Origin: Phytophthora colocasiae
Taxonomy: Eukaryota > Oomycota > Peronosporomycetes > Peronosporales > Peronosporaceae
NCBI GenBank assembly: GCA_018806915.1
Contig: JAGKQI010000069.1
Span: forward strand, 620,001-684,000
Length of the DNA: 64,000 nucleotides
Direction: 5' to 3'
Both the position numbers and the translations under genes were made by a program. This document shows, in pieces, positions 49,487-61,500 of this stretch (positions are counted from its first letter, which is position 1; each line of letters opens with the position of its first letter). A model generated the notes under the pieces. The model saw only the letters and a list, made by a program, of their open reading frames with translations. It was not told the DNA's origin and did no database searches.

Positions 49487-51812
49487 ATGGTGCGCGTGCC
49501 CGGATCTTCTGGTAACTTCGGATATCACCGTGAGTCCCAAGAAGATGTCAAGGTAAAAGAAGAACAAGGGGAAGAAGTGCCTACGAATGTTGGATCGACG
49601 GAGGCACCGCTGAAAACAGAAAGATCTACAGATCAGCAGAGTTCTGGGAGGATCTCTACTGACAGACACGAGGCAGATCGTGATCACGATCCAGATCTCG
49701 AAGAAAAACCTCGAATTCCTCCCAAGGCCCCTTCGAGGGCCATTGCGGATCTCGATGAGAATCGAGATCCGCACACGAGCGATAAGGAATCAGCAAAGCT
49801 GAAACCTAATCTGCTCACCAAGTCCACTGTTGCCTCAAGATCGACCAAGAAAAAGAAGATCAAGAGCACCCGGACGAAATTGAAAGCTCCAGACTCAGAG
49901 CCAGAAGATGTGATCAACCCAGGATCGATGATCACCAAGGACGCGATCGGGCAGGCCTATTACAGGAAGATGCTAAGTGAGACCTTGCTTAACGACCCCG
50001 TTCTTACGATCATACAAGTCCGCCAGATCGGTAACCTCACCGGCCCGGTGTCGAAGCCCCGGACTAGCTCGGACCGCCTGAACGCGGTGAAGATTCTACT
50101 CAATCTACTCCAAGAAGCTGGTTTAGTGGCTGGAGAGTTCGACCCCAACTCTCTATTTGACCTGGAACTGGAAGCGATTCAGTATGCAACCCATGACCTA
50201 TTCAACTCTCTCAAAGTCTTGGTCGGCGAACGCCCACTGACGCCCGATCTAGGTTATCAGACTGGATCGTCATGCTACGCGTCAGCGACCTCGGAACCAG
50301 ATTCCGACAGCCCGAGAAGGCTGCAACGCATGTCGTTGGGCCCCTCTGGTGCCAAATTCCTGAAATCGCGTATGAAGAAACAAGATACACGATCGATGGC
50401 CACGAAACTGGAGGCTAAGACACCTGATCAGCAAGAAAATCGCCGGACCCGGACAGACCAGACCGCGCCGACGACTAATTCCACTGGATCGAGCAACAAG
50501 TTGGACGACTACTTTCAAATGGCGATGGATCGTTTCTTAAAAGAACGGAATCTCGCGACACCCCGATCGCCGATCAAAGGGGAATTGGATGTTGAGATGG
50601 AGTCCGTTACGGCCTCGGATCCGGATGCATGGGAATACGATCCAGACGACATGGGCATACCAAGTTCCGGTGGACAGACGTCGAGACGAGCAGCGATCGC
50701 ATCCGCGGCGATCGGTCAAGGAGGATCGTCGATGATCCAGCGGGTCCGGATCTCAGCGATCTCAGATCTAAAGGATTTTGCGGGTAAAGATTTAGATGAA
50801 GATCGCGCCCGGGCCTGGATCGGTAAGGTCAAGTCGGCGTTCCAGCGCGATCAGGCTACGGAGGAAGAGAAATGCCTCACATTTGCCGATCTGATGGTGG
50901 GACCGGCAAAGAACTGGTACAGGCAGCTCAGTCGAACGACGAAAACCAAGTGGGCGGATCTGTTGGACAGTTTCCAGACCAAGTATTGTGGATTGGGTAT
51001 GTCGGTCGCGTGGCAATACTATCACGCTCGCAAACGATCGGAAGAGACCCCTCTCGATTATCTCTACCGGCTCAACGTGGCGGCTTTACGTGCTAGACTG
51101 AAGATCAAGGATGGGAGCCCTAAGGCCCGCCGGGAACATGTAGACCACTACATCGAGACATTGGGAGATCCGGAGTTAGCTGATCGGCTGACCCTACTCC
51201 GACTGAGTGACGTCGATGAACTGGATGAGGTACTTCGTGCCCGGGAACGGGCGAAAAGCAGACAACGTAAATCTGCGTTCGGATCGAAGTACAGACAAAA
51301 GGCACCGGCCAGTGCCCCGGCGGCACCCACCCGAGCGGTGGTACGGGCGATCCAAGCCCAAGATCCGAGCTCGGAATCAGAGGAAGTATCCGGATCGGAC
51401 GGATCCGATTCTGAAGGCGATCTCCGGAGGATATATCTTGCCGCGTCGGAAGACAAGCAGATCGGCACTGGGGCGTTCCCACCAACAGGATCAGTCGCGA
51501 TCGCAGGTGAACGCGCAAGATCGAGGCCGGATCGCGGATCGCAGGGGATCAGATCATGATCGAGGTCGCTGTTCGCATTGTGGATCGCGGAAGCACACGG
51601 ATCTGGACTGCTGGAGACGTCTAACTTGTGAAAAGTGCGGGAAGAGGGGTCACCCAACGGATCGCTGTCTGTATACCTGCCGTGGTTGTGGGGAGATCCA
51701 TGAAGCTGGAGAATGCCCCATGGAAGAATTCTACAACCAGATCCGCAAGTGGTACGACCCGACCCGACATGCCGGATTGTTCCCCGAGAAGGTGGAGAAG
51801 ATGTTAAACTAG
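49487..51812 (+). pseudogene. gag: F1 gag, about 775 codons, one frameshift near the end
   Basis: The ATG at 49487 uses one base before the PBS plus TG of the PBS, so the protein starts MVRVPGSSGNFGYHRE from PBS sequence. It continues with a charged N-terminal half (EEQGEEVP, KKKKIKSTRTKLK), a helical segment, and the gag domain (DLKDFAGKDLDEDRARAWI ... AKNWYRQLSRTTKTKWADL ... ETPLDYLYRLNVAALRARL). A frameshift near 51475 (GGGG against GGGGG in F2) moves the CCHC region (CSHCGSRKHTDLDC, CEKCGKRGHPTDRC, CRGCGEIHEAGEC) to another frame. It ends KMLN at the slippery site. Confidence 0.9.
49488..49505 (+). other. F1 primer binding site
   Basis: TGGTGCGCGTGCCCGGAT, identical to B and F2, one base after the LTR. 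It overlaps the gag start codon. Confidence 0.85.
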
Positions 51813-51849
51813 GACGCTCGCCGGTTTGGAAACCGGTACGAGCCGAGCG
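51803..51849 (+). other. F1 gag-pol -1 frameshift signal (G_TTA_AAC plus two-tier stem-loop)
   Basis: GTTAAAC (51803-51809) precedes the gag stop TAG directly. After 5 nt: outer stem CGCTCG/CGAGCG (51815-51820, 51844-51849) enclosing the hairpin CCGGTTT-GG-AAACCGG (51821-51836). The -1 frame gives LGRSPVWKPVRAERSEY, which runs into protease. Confidence 0.9.
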
Positions 51850-52954
51850 TTCTGAGTACTGCATCTATGCATATGTGAACAAGAAATCGAGAGATCGAGA
51901 TTGGGAGAATTCGGATCTGCGCGGTAATACATGTAAGTTGCATTCGTATACTGCTAAGATCGCGAGTCTTCCCCGGATCGATGAGTTCTCGCGATCTGGT
52001 GCGGAAGTGGCTTTGGATCTCAAGGAAGGAGAATCCAGGGGGTACTGGAAATACCACGCACCAGGAAAATGGTTCCGCCAAGCCAAGATCTCAGGTAAGA
52101 TCAATCATGAAAGAGCGATCTTGCTCCTGGACACTGGCGCCGAGGTATCCATCTTGGATACCGCCTTTGCTCGTAAGGTTGGGTGCCACTTTGACACTAG
52201 TCAGAGACTGGAGTGTGTCGGGATCGGGGATAATGTGTACACCACCGAAGGGAGAACGAGGATCAAGATCACGCTTGCGGGATACTTGGTATACTTTTTC
52301 GATATTTGGATCGGGGATCTATCCGGACAAGACGCCATCTTAGGTATGGATTTCATGATCCCAGCTGGGGTCCGGTTGGATCTAGCGAAGGGGGTCGATG
52401 TGCTTACCTGAAGTGGGGATCCCGCTTAGTGGTCGCAAGAGATTATACGGGGAGAAGGTGAGATCGGTGAAATTGGAGGAAGATCTACATATCCCAGTTG
52501 GGGGATCTGAAGAGACTGCATCGAGAGTGAAATTATCGGCGACGGAGAAATTGTGGGTGACCAGAGGCGACCGATGGGTACCTACTGTGGTAGATGGACC
52601 CGGTCGAACTCGGTACTTTGTGATCACGAATTTGAGCGAGAAGATTTTACGATTGGATCACAGATTACATGTCGGAATGGTACTTGATCAAGAAAAAGTG
52701 CCCCGATCCCCCGGGTTTGTGTCGGTCGGATCCCGGCGCTACATGGAGTGGCAGAATCTAGCTCTAGAAGCGACTGTGGACGCAAGACCAGAACCTCCGG
52801 AATCCGTAGAGATCCCCTTACCGTCGGTCGAACGGCCGACCTACGTTACGCCGCGATCCATTCTCCGCCGAGGTGGGGCAACCAAGACCGATCCTGATCC
52901 TGCGACAATATCGACATTGGAACCTCGATCACCAACCGATACGGCCGAAGTCAA
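51810..52954 (+). pseudogene. pol: F1 pol start: aspartic protease, cut by F2
   Basis: Protease with ILLLDTGAEVSILDTAFARK (D-T-G at 52130-52138) and AILGMDFMIPAG. A frameshift near 52395 separates this from the following domain (LWVTRGDRWVPTVVDG ... NLSEKILRLDHRLHVG), the same beta-rich domain as in B and D. The frame ends at the F2 LTR at 52955; the matching F2 text continues across this point without interruption. Confidence 0.88.
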
Positions 52955-54461
52955 TGTGGTGAAGCGCGAATAAGAAATCCGAGAAAAGGCAACGTCAGGC
53001 CCTAAGAGAGTCGGATCAAGCGACAGGGGCCTCTGGCGAAGCAAGATGTCAGTTGATGACCCCAGATTGCGCGAACGATGGCTGACGAATGGATCCAGAT
53101 CGATGTTCGTCTGGATCTCGCCAGCGATGAATGGATGGCGTCTTGGTCAAGTGAGACTAAGTGATTGGAGAACCCGTCGTGCGGTCCCGCGTGGCGGCTC
53201 AGGGTCGGAGGAGAAAAGGGCGCCTTGCCTGAGGTCGCATGAGAAGGAGATCAAGGCGGCAGAGGGTCGGGATCGGTGTGATCTATGGTGGGCCGGTGAC
53301 AACATAACCGTGAGATGCTGCCGAGGGGACCTGATGGCAGTGTTAGTCGCGTGGGGAGTGGTGATCAAGTCTGGGAAGCTCAAGACCTGGAATGTCGACG
53401 ACGCAGGCACGCGAGATCAAGTATGAAGGCTGCTGATCGGGATCATTGTTCAAGACGGTGGACCAAGATCGATGACCGAGATGGTTGATCGAGATCGGCT
53501 GATCGCCAGATCGGCAGATCGAGATCGCGATCAGGGGTTAGGTGAGATCAAGATCGAAGATCGGAAGGGCAGCTGTGTAGCCGGATGTCAGGTAATCGTA
53601 GGATAGCAGATGAGGATGGGGCTAGTAGACATAGGAATAACCATAAACAGAATCGAATTTGCTCTCTAGTGCGCAAGTGGACTACTTCAGGGACCAAGAC
53701 AAGGGAAGAGGATAGCACATTGGCCTTCCCTTAGTGTTCCTACACTTCGCACACCTAGCTACAGCTAAGACCGGATCCCCGATTTGGCCGGCTTACCTTA
53801 CGCTAGTGTGAGGATCTCTCGGTATCTCAACAACCCCCAAGAATCGAATTTGCTCTGGACATCACAAGTGCCTTCGTTCAAGACCGGAACTGGGAATTAC
53901 ATTGGCCCCCCGGCATCAAGAAGGTAAGGAGAAGAGATCTAGCATAGAGGTTAATTCTGGATAATACATTGGCCAGTTTTACCCTATCTAGTGATCTATC
54001 CTTTACGTGCGAACTACGGATCGGAAGGAATTGGCTGCTTGGCCTGACGATCTCGTCGACTCTCAACCCATCAAGACACCCGCTATAGGAAGCGGCAAGC
54101 ATCGTAAAGGAAGGGATCAGATCCCCAACATTGGACCTTTGGAAGAGCTGGATCGAAGACCAGGTGACCGGATCAAGGCTCGAGAACTCGCCTGTGACCC
54201 GGATCAACCCCTCCGAGGTAGAGTGAAGTATTCCCACGCTATCTCACACCCCCTACGTCACCCAAGACATTCTTCTCGTCCCGAGACATCTTCAGAAGTC
54301 ACCTGGAAGAGCGTAACCCGCCTACCGACGGGTACACAAGGTGAACACTACACGCAGCAAGATCACGGATCATCGGGGGACCCCTCCGTTAGTCGGTGTC
54401 TGGGCGCAAGTGGTGATCGAGACCTTCCTCAACGAGATTTTGGCAGATCCGCTCCACCACA
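52955..54461 (+). repeat. F2 5' LTR, 1,507 bp
   Basis: TGTGGTGAAGCG ... CCACCACA. Longer than the F1 LTR, partly through a diverged duplication of about 191 bp (GAATCGAATTTGCTCT at 53650 and 53841). The last 500 bp match F1 closely. An ORF at 53046-53426 has no counterpart in F1 and no recognisable domain, so it is not called. Confidence 0.85.
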
Positions 54462-56786
54462 ATGGTGCGCGTGCCCGGATCTTCTGGTGACTTCGGATAT
54501 CACCGTGAGTCCCAAGAAGATGTCAAGGTAAAAGAAGAACAAGGGGAAGAAGTGCCTACGAATGTTGGATCGACGGAGGCACCGCTGAAAACAGAAAGAT
54601 CTACAGATCAGCAGAGTTCTGGGAGGATCTCTACTGACAGACACGAGGCAGATCGGGATCGCAATCCAGATCTTGAAGAAAAACCTCGAATTCCTCCCAA
54701 GGCCCCTTCGAGGGCCATTGCGGATCTCGATGAGAATCGAGATCCGCACACGAGCGATAAGGAATCAGCAAAGCTGAAACCTAATCTGCTCACCAAGTCC
54801 ACTGTTGCCTCAAGATCGACCAAGAAAAAGAAGATCAAGAGCACCCGGACGAAATTGAAAGCTCCAGACTCAGAGCCAGAAGATGTGATCAACCCAGGAT
54901 CGATGATCACCAAGGACGCGATCGAGCAGGCCTATTACAGGAAGATGCTAAGTGAGACCTTGCTTAACGACCCCGTTCTTACGATCATACAAGTCCGCCA
55001 GATCGGTAACCTCACCGGCCCGGTGTCGAAGCCCCGGACTAGCTCGGACCGCCTGAACGCGGTGAAGATTCTACTCAATCTACTCCAAGAAGCTGGTTTA
55101 GTGGCTGGAGAGTTCGACCCCAACTCTCTATTTGACCTGGAACTGGAAGCGATTCAGTATGCAACCCATGACCTATTCAACTCTCTCAAAGTCTTGGTCG
55201 GCGAACGCCCACTGACGCCCGATCTAGGTTATCAGACTGGATCGTCATGCTACGCGTCAGCGACCTCGGAACCAGATTCCGACAGCCCGAGAAGGCTGCA
55301 ACGCATGTCGTTAGGCCCCTCTGGTGCCAAATTCCTGAAATCGCGTATGAAGAAACAAGATACACGATCGATGGCCACGAAACTGGAGGCTAAGACACAC
55401 TGATCAGCAAGAAAATCGCCGGACCCGGACAGACCAGACCGCGCCGACGACTAATTCCACTGGATCGAGCAACAAGTTGGACGACTACTTTCAAATGGCG
55501 ATGGATCGTTTCTTAAAGAACGGAATCTCGCGACACCCCGATCGCCGATCAAAGGGGAATTGATGTTGAGATGGAGTCCGTTACGGCCTCGGATCCGGAT
55601 GCATGGGAATACGATCCAGACGACATGGGCATACCAAGTTCCGGTGGACAGACGTCGAGACGAGCAGCGATCGCATCCGCGGCGATCGGTCAAGGAAGGA
55701 TCGTCGATGATCCAGCGGGTCCGGATCTCAGCGATCTCGGATCTGAAAGATTTTGCGGGTAAAGATTTAGATGAAGATCGCGCCCGGGCCTGGATCGGTA
55801 AGGTCAAGTCGGCGTTCCAGCGCGATCAGGCTACGGAGGAAGAGAAATGCCTCACATTTGCCGATCTGATGGTGGGACCGGCAAAGAACTGGTACAGGCA
55901 GCTCAGTCGAACGACGAAAACCAAGTGGGCGGATCTGTTGGACAGTTTCCAGACCAAGTATTGTGGATTGGGTATGTCGGTCGCGTGGCAATACTATCAC
56001 GCTCGCAAACGATCGGAAGAGACCCCTCTCGATTATCTCTACCGGCTCAACGTGGCGGCTTTACGTGCTAGACTGAAGATCAAGGATGGGAGCCCTAAGG
56101 CCCGCCGGGAACATGTAGACCACTACATCGAGACATTGGGAGATCCGGAGTTAGCTGATCGGCTGACCCTACTCCGACTGAGCGACGTCGATGAACTGGA
56201 GGAGGTACTTCGTGCCCGGGAACGGGCGAAAAGCAGACAACGTAAATCTGCGTTCGGATCGAAGTACAGACAAAAGGCACCGGCCAGTGCCCCGGCGGCA
56301 CCCACCCGAGCGGTGGTACGGGCGATCCAAGCCCAAGATCCGAGCTCGGAATCAGAGGAAGTATCCGGATCGGACGGATCCGATTCTGAAGGCGATCTCC
56401 GGAGGATATATCTTGCCGCGTCGGAAGACAAGCAGATCGGCACTGGGGGCGTTCCCCACCAACAGGATCAGTCGCGATCGCAGGTGAACGCGCAAGATCG
56501 AGGCCGGATCGCGGATCACAGGGGATCAGATCATGATCGAGGTCGCTGTTCGCATTGTGGATCGCGGAAGCACACGGATCTGGACTGCTGGAGACGTCTA
56601 ACTTGTGAAAAGTGCGGGAAGAGGGGTCACCCAACGGATCGCTGTCTGTATACCTGCCGTGGTTGTGGGGAGATCCATGAAGCTGGAGAATGCCCCATGG
56701 AAGAATTCTACAACCAGATCCGCAAGTGGTACGACCCGACCCGACATGCCGGATTGTTCCCCGAGAAGGTGGAAGATGTTAACTAG
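54462..56786 (+). pseudogene. gag: F2 gag, several frameshifts
   Basis: Same protein as F1 gag, with the start codon again overlapping the PBS. An extra base near 55397 (ACACAC against ACAC) ends the first frame; more indels follow near 55515, 55562 and 55695. From about 55700 the frame is open through the gag domain and all zinc knuckles to the stop at 56784-56786, where F1 is broken. The two copies together show the full reading frame. It ends KVEDVN after the altered slip site. Confidence 0.9.
54463..54480 (+). other. F2 primer binding site
   Basis: TGGTGCGCGTGCCCGGAT after ...CCACCACAA. Same as B and F1, and it overlaps the gag start codon. Confidence 0.85.
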
Positions 56787-56825
56787 GGACGCTCGCCGGT
56801 TTGGAAACCGGTACGAGCCGAGCGT
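56778..56825 (+). other. F2 gag-pol frameshift signal, heptamer damaged
   Basis: GTTAAC replaces GTTAAAC, so the slip site has lost an A. The downstream CGCTCG ... CCGGTTTGGAAACCGG ... CGAGCG structure is unchanged from F1. Either real decay or a homopolymer error. Confidence 0.7.
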
Positions 56826-58590
56826 TCTGAGTACTGCATCTATGCATATGTGAACAAGAAATCGAGAGATCAAGATAGGGAGAATTCGGATCTGCGCGGT
56901 AATACATGTAAGTTGCATTCGTATACTGCTAAGATCGCGAGTCTTCCCCGGATCGATGAGTTCTCGCGATCTGGTGCGGAAGTGGCTTTGGATCTCAAGG
57001 AAGGAGAATCCAGGGGGTACTGGAAATACCACGCACCAGGAAAATGGTTCCGCCAAGCCAAGATCTCAGGTAAGATCAATCATGAAAGAGCGATCTTGCT
57101 CCTGGACACTGGCGCCGAGGTATCCATCTTGGATACCGCCTTTGCTCGTAAGGTTGGGTGCCACTTTGACACTAGTCAGAGACTGGAGTGTGTCGGGATC
57201 GGGGATAATGTGTACACCACCGAAGGGAGAACGAGGATCAAGATCACGCTTGCAGGATACCTGGTCTACTTTTTCGATATTTGGATCGGGGATCTATCCG
57301 GGCAAGATGCGATCCTGGGTATGGATTTCATGATCCCGGCTGGGGTCCGGATGGATCTTGCGAAGGGATCGATGTGCTTACCTAATGAAGTGGGGATCCC
57401 ACTTAGTGGTCGCAAGAGATTATACGGGGAGAAGGTAAGATCGGTAAAATTGGAGGAAGATCTACATATCCCAGTTGGGGGATCTGAAGAGATCGCATCG
57501 AGAGTGAAATTATCGGCGACAGAAAAATTGTGGGTGACCAGAGGCGACCAATGGGTACCTACAGTGGTGAATGGACCCGGCCGAACTCGGTACTTAGTGA
57601 TCACGAATTTGAGCGAGAAGATTTTACGACTGGATCACAGATTACATGTTGGAATGGTACTTGATCAGGAAAAAGTGCCTCGATTCCCCGGGTTTGTGTC
57701 GATCGGATCCCGACGTTACATGGAGTGGCAGAATCTAGCTCTAGAAGCGACTGTGGACGCAAGACCAGAACCTCAGGAATCCGTGGAGATCCCCTTATCG
57801 TCGGTCGAACGGCCGACCTACGTTACGCCGCGATCCATACTCCGCCGAGGTGGGGCAACCAGGACCGACCCTGATCCTGCACCAATATCGACACCGGAAC
57901 CGCGATCACCAACCGATACAGCCGAAGTCAAGGTCGCATTCATCGATCCCCAACCGGATCCCATGGATACCCCACCAATCACGATCAGTTCCGACAAGAC
58001 CCCGAGTGGCGAAGCTGGGGGCGGTGAGACTGAGACGAATGAGAGCTTGCCAGATCAGGCCCCAGATCGGACAGATCGGACATGCGAAGAAGAGATCGAG
58101 GAAAAAACAGAAAAACCAGATTTTCAAATCGGTGAGACTGAGACGAATGAGAGCTTGCCAGATCAGGCCCCAGATCGGACAGATCGGACATGCGAAGAAG
58201 AGATCGAGGAAAAACAGAAAACCAGATTTTCAAATCGAGATCAAACATGAATCCGACGCCGATGCCGTCCCCAGGGTTAAAGACACCCCGATCTTGACAG
58301 CCAAGGACGATAGGCTGCGTGATCAATCAACGGATGAACCGGATCCGACATCTCCTGAAGGGATCGAGAACGCTGATCAGACCCACTTACACGAAAGTGG
58401 TGATTTTTCGACCGAAGATCTAGCCGATAATCTCGCAGTAGTACCAGAGATCCAGATCTCCACTACCAAAGAAGTCAGGATTGAAGATCTGCAAGTAGGG
58501 AATCCGGGATCGGCTACCCCGGAGGAGATCGAGAAACTCCGACAGATTATTTGGGAGAAGCGACATCTCCTCATCGGAAAGGAAACGCAC
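56784..58590 (+). pseudogene. pol: F2 pol first part: protease and acidic linker
   Basis: Open from just after gag through protease (D-T-G at 57105-57113; AILGMDFMIPAGVRMD) and the beta-rich domain, then a Pro/Asp/Thr-rich linker. A 108-bp direct duplication at 58023-58236 lies in the linker; its second copy has lost two A in a poly-A run and ends the frame at 58250. The linker continues in another frame (PRVKDTPILTAKDDRL ... ATPEEIEKLRQIIWEKR), equivalent to TPEMEKKLRDILRYHRK in B, up to a further frameshift near 58590. Confidence 0.88.
58023..58236 (+). repeat. 108-bp direct duplication in the F2 pol linker
   Basis: GGTGAGACTGAGACGAATGA starts at 58023 and again at 58131. Copy 1 has AAAAAACAGAAAAACC and copy 2 AAAAACAGAAAACC, a loss of two bases that shifts frame. 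108 bp is 36 codons, so the original duplication was in frame. Confidence 0.9.
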
Positions 58591-61500
58591 TTCCTTCAGC
58601 GGCCAAGGGTGTTATATGCGATATCGACGTGGGTGATGCAAAGCCGATCGCACAACGAGTCCGAAAGGTGGCGCCACAGTTTCGCGAGAAAGTATCGGAT
58701 CTTATCAAAGGACTCCTAGCTGCCAAGATCATTCGGCCATCGACATCGCCATGGGCATCTCCGATCGTGGTGATCATCAAGAAGAACGGTGTAGACATCC
58801 GACTATGTATCGATTATCGGCTGGTGAACGGTCTCACAAGGCTGATGATCTACCCGATGCCTCTGATCAATGGCCTGTTAGAGGATCTTGACAAGGTTCT
58901 GTGGTATTGTTCATTAGACATGGCGAGTGGATTCTGGGTCGTATCAATGACCGATCGAGCTCGCGCGATCTCAGCCTTCATCACCCCGTTCGGCCTTTTC
59001 GAGTGGAATCGCATGCCGTTCGGGCTGAAGAACGCTCCTCAGATCTATCAACGCCTTGTGGACAATGCCCTATATGGATTTCTGAAGATCTCCCAGTCCG
59101 GAGATGTGGAAGGCTCTGCGGATGTGTTCGAATCAGGGATCCCGGAAGATCCCGGTCGTCCGTCGGTGCTAGGTCGGAGATCATACATCGACGATATCTT
59201 GATCACGGCTGGATCATGGGATCAAATGTGCGATCGGGTGGAAGGCCTATTGGAGGCCTGCGATAAGTGGAATCTCTCGATCAGTGTGGCAAAGAGCTTC
59301 TGGGGCATGGATAAGGTGGAATATCTCGGACACAAAGTGTCGATCGATGGATTGGAGGCAAACCCGAAGGACCTGAAGTCTCTGACGGATCTACCATTCC
59401 CTGGATCACTCCGATCCATGCAATCGTTCCTTGGAAGTTTGAATTACTATAGTCGGTTCATCGAGGATTATGCGATCTATGCATCGGTCCTATATGAACT
59501 ACGTGAGGTGGAGTTCGCAGAACTGGAAGAAGCGACCAGATCTACGAAAGATCATGGATAGCATGGACCTGATCACTCAAGATCCCGTCGCGCTTAAGTC
59601 GGATCGGGATAGATCGCCAGATATCCCGACTCAAAGAAGCGATAGTACAACGGATCCTGACTTGGGGGCGATGTCTTCACCCTGTTCAAGCGAGATCGGA
59701 ACCAACCTGGGCCTAAAGACTGGTGACGAGAGGTGGGGCAGGGCATACAGGGCGTTTACAGCCTTGAAGACCAAGATCGCGTCGACCCCGATCCTTCGCC
59801 ACTTCGACACGACGAAGTTACCCGTGGTGATCGTGTACGCTAGTGACTGGGCGATTTCCGCCGCACTAATGCAGGAACACGACCAGATCTACCACCCGGT
59901 CGCGTTTGCCAGCCGAACCTTGAAGACCAACGAGCTGAATTATAATGTTGCCGAAAAGGAGGTGTTAGCTCTACTTCGGATCTTGGATCTACACTACACC
60001 TTGTTGGTGGGACGTCGGATCAAGGTCCTAACCCGACACTCCACGCTTGCCTGGCTGTTCAAGTCCGCCGGCCTCCAAGGGCGCCTAGGACAATGGTCTG
60101 CACTTCTATCCCCATGGACGCTCGAGATCACGAAGTGTACGAAGGGAGAGGATGAAATACTGGGGGCGATCGCAGCTAATATAACGCCTAGATCGGAGAT
60201 CGACGAAGCCCTGATCGCGATCGCGCCTCGAAAGGAACCAAAACGTCGAATCCAGATGCCGATCCCTACCGTAGACCCAGATGAGGAGCTGTGGGTTATA
60301 AGTTTCGACGGATCGGCACGCGTGAAACGAGGAGGAGGCGATTTCAGCGCGATCGTGTGGAGTTTGCCAGAGTGGAAAGTGATCAAGGCTAGATCAGACT
60401 ATGCGGAGAGCCTTACTGTCAATGAAGCGGAATACCGTGGACTCTTGCTAGGTCTTAGCATGATCGCACAGTTAGAACGTCGCCGTCTGGTGGTTTGCGG
60501 CGATTCGAATCTGGTAATCCGACAAGTCCGGGGCGAGATCGACTGCAAGGCGCCAGGATTGACGCTACTGAAACAGAAGGTGCTAGATCACTTGCGGAAT
60601 TGGGGAGATCACGAGCTGGTCCATGTGAAGAGAGACTGGAATGGGAGCGCAGATAGCTTGGCGAGTGCCGCGCTGCAGCAAGGAAGTGGGATCGAAGTCC
60701 ACGATGAGACAGATCGATGCGATCTGATCACCCTGAATCGGCTTAATGAGGTGTTGATCCCTCGAGTTGAAGATCGATCTGTGCAAGTGTCGGCAGTAGC
60801 CACGCGTGCAGCCCGAGCGCGACCTGGTGCCGCTGTCCTGCGAGAGGAACTGATCCGGCAGATGCGGGTTGATCGGATCAGGCGAGCCCAGGACGAGGAG
60901 GTCTGGATCGCCGGACTAAAGAAGTACCTGGCTGGGCAGATCGCGGATCTTACCCGAGTCGAATCCGGATCCTACGCCAAGATCGCCTCCGAGTACGAGG
61001 TAGATGAACAGGATCTGCTGTTTTACTGCCCACCAGGGCCGAGATCAAGTGGTGATCGCGACCGCCTGATGAGACTCGTAGTTCCAGAAACGCTACAGCA
61101 GGATGTTCTCCACCACTATCATACGACTTTGGAGGGGGAACATCAGGGGATCGGACGCACTTATCAGCGAATCCGAGATCATTTCCACTGGAGGGGATTA
61201 TATCGGAGCGTGCAGCGATACGTAGGCGAGTGTGTAGATTGTGAGACCGGGAAGGGGAGACCCACGATCCGGGGCGAGTCGCCGGGGAATCTGCAGGCGA
61301 CATACCCATTCCAGATCATAGCGATGGATCACATACCCTCCCTACCCAGATCTAACAAAGACAACACCGAACTACTGATCTGGGTAGATCTGTTCACGGG
61401 ATATGTGATCGCGAAGGCCAGTTCCTCCCGATCAGCCCAGACCGTCGCGGAATCTTATGAAGAATGCGTGTTCCGCAGATTTGGTGCTAGCGAGATGATC

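Larger units (their letters stand above)
48187..52954 (+). mobile_element. F1: Ty3/gypsy element interrupted by F2
   Basis: 5' LTR (48187-49486), PBS, gag, frameshift signal, protease, then F2 begins at 52955 inside the linker after protease. It is nearly identical to F2 over gag and protease. Its continuation is expected to the right of F2 outside the window. GATC is hugely over-represented. Confidence 0.9.

Noticed and set aside
53046..53426. 126-codon plus ORF in the F2 LTR
   Set aside because: Absent from the F1 LTR; composition follows the GATC-rich LTR; no domain.
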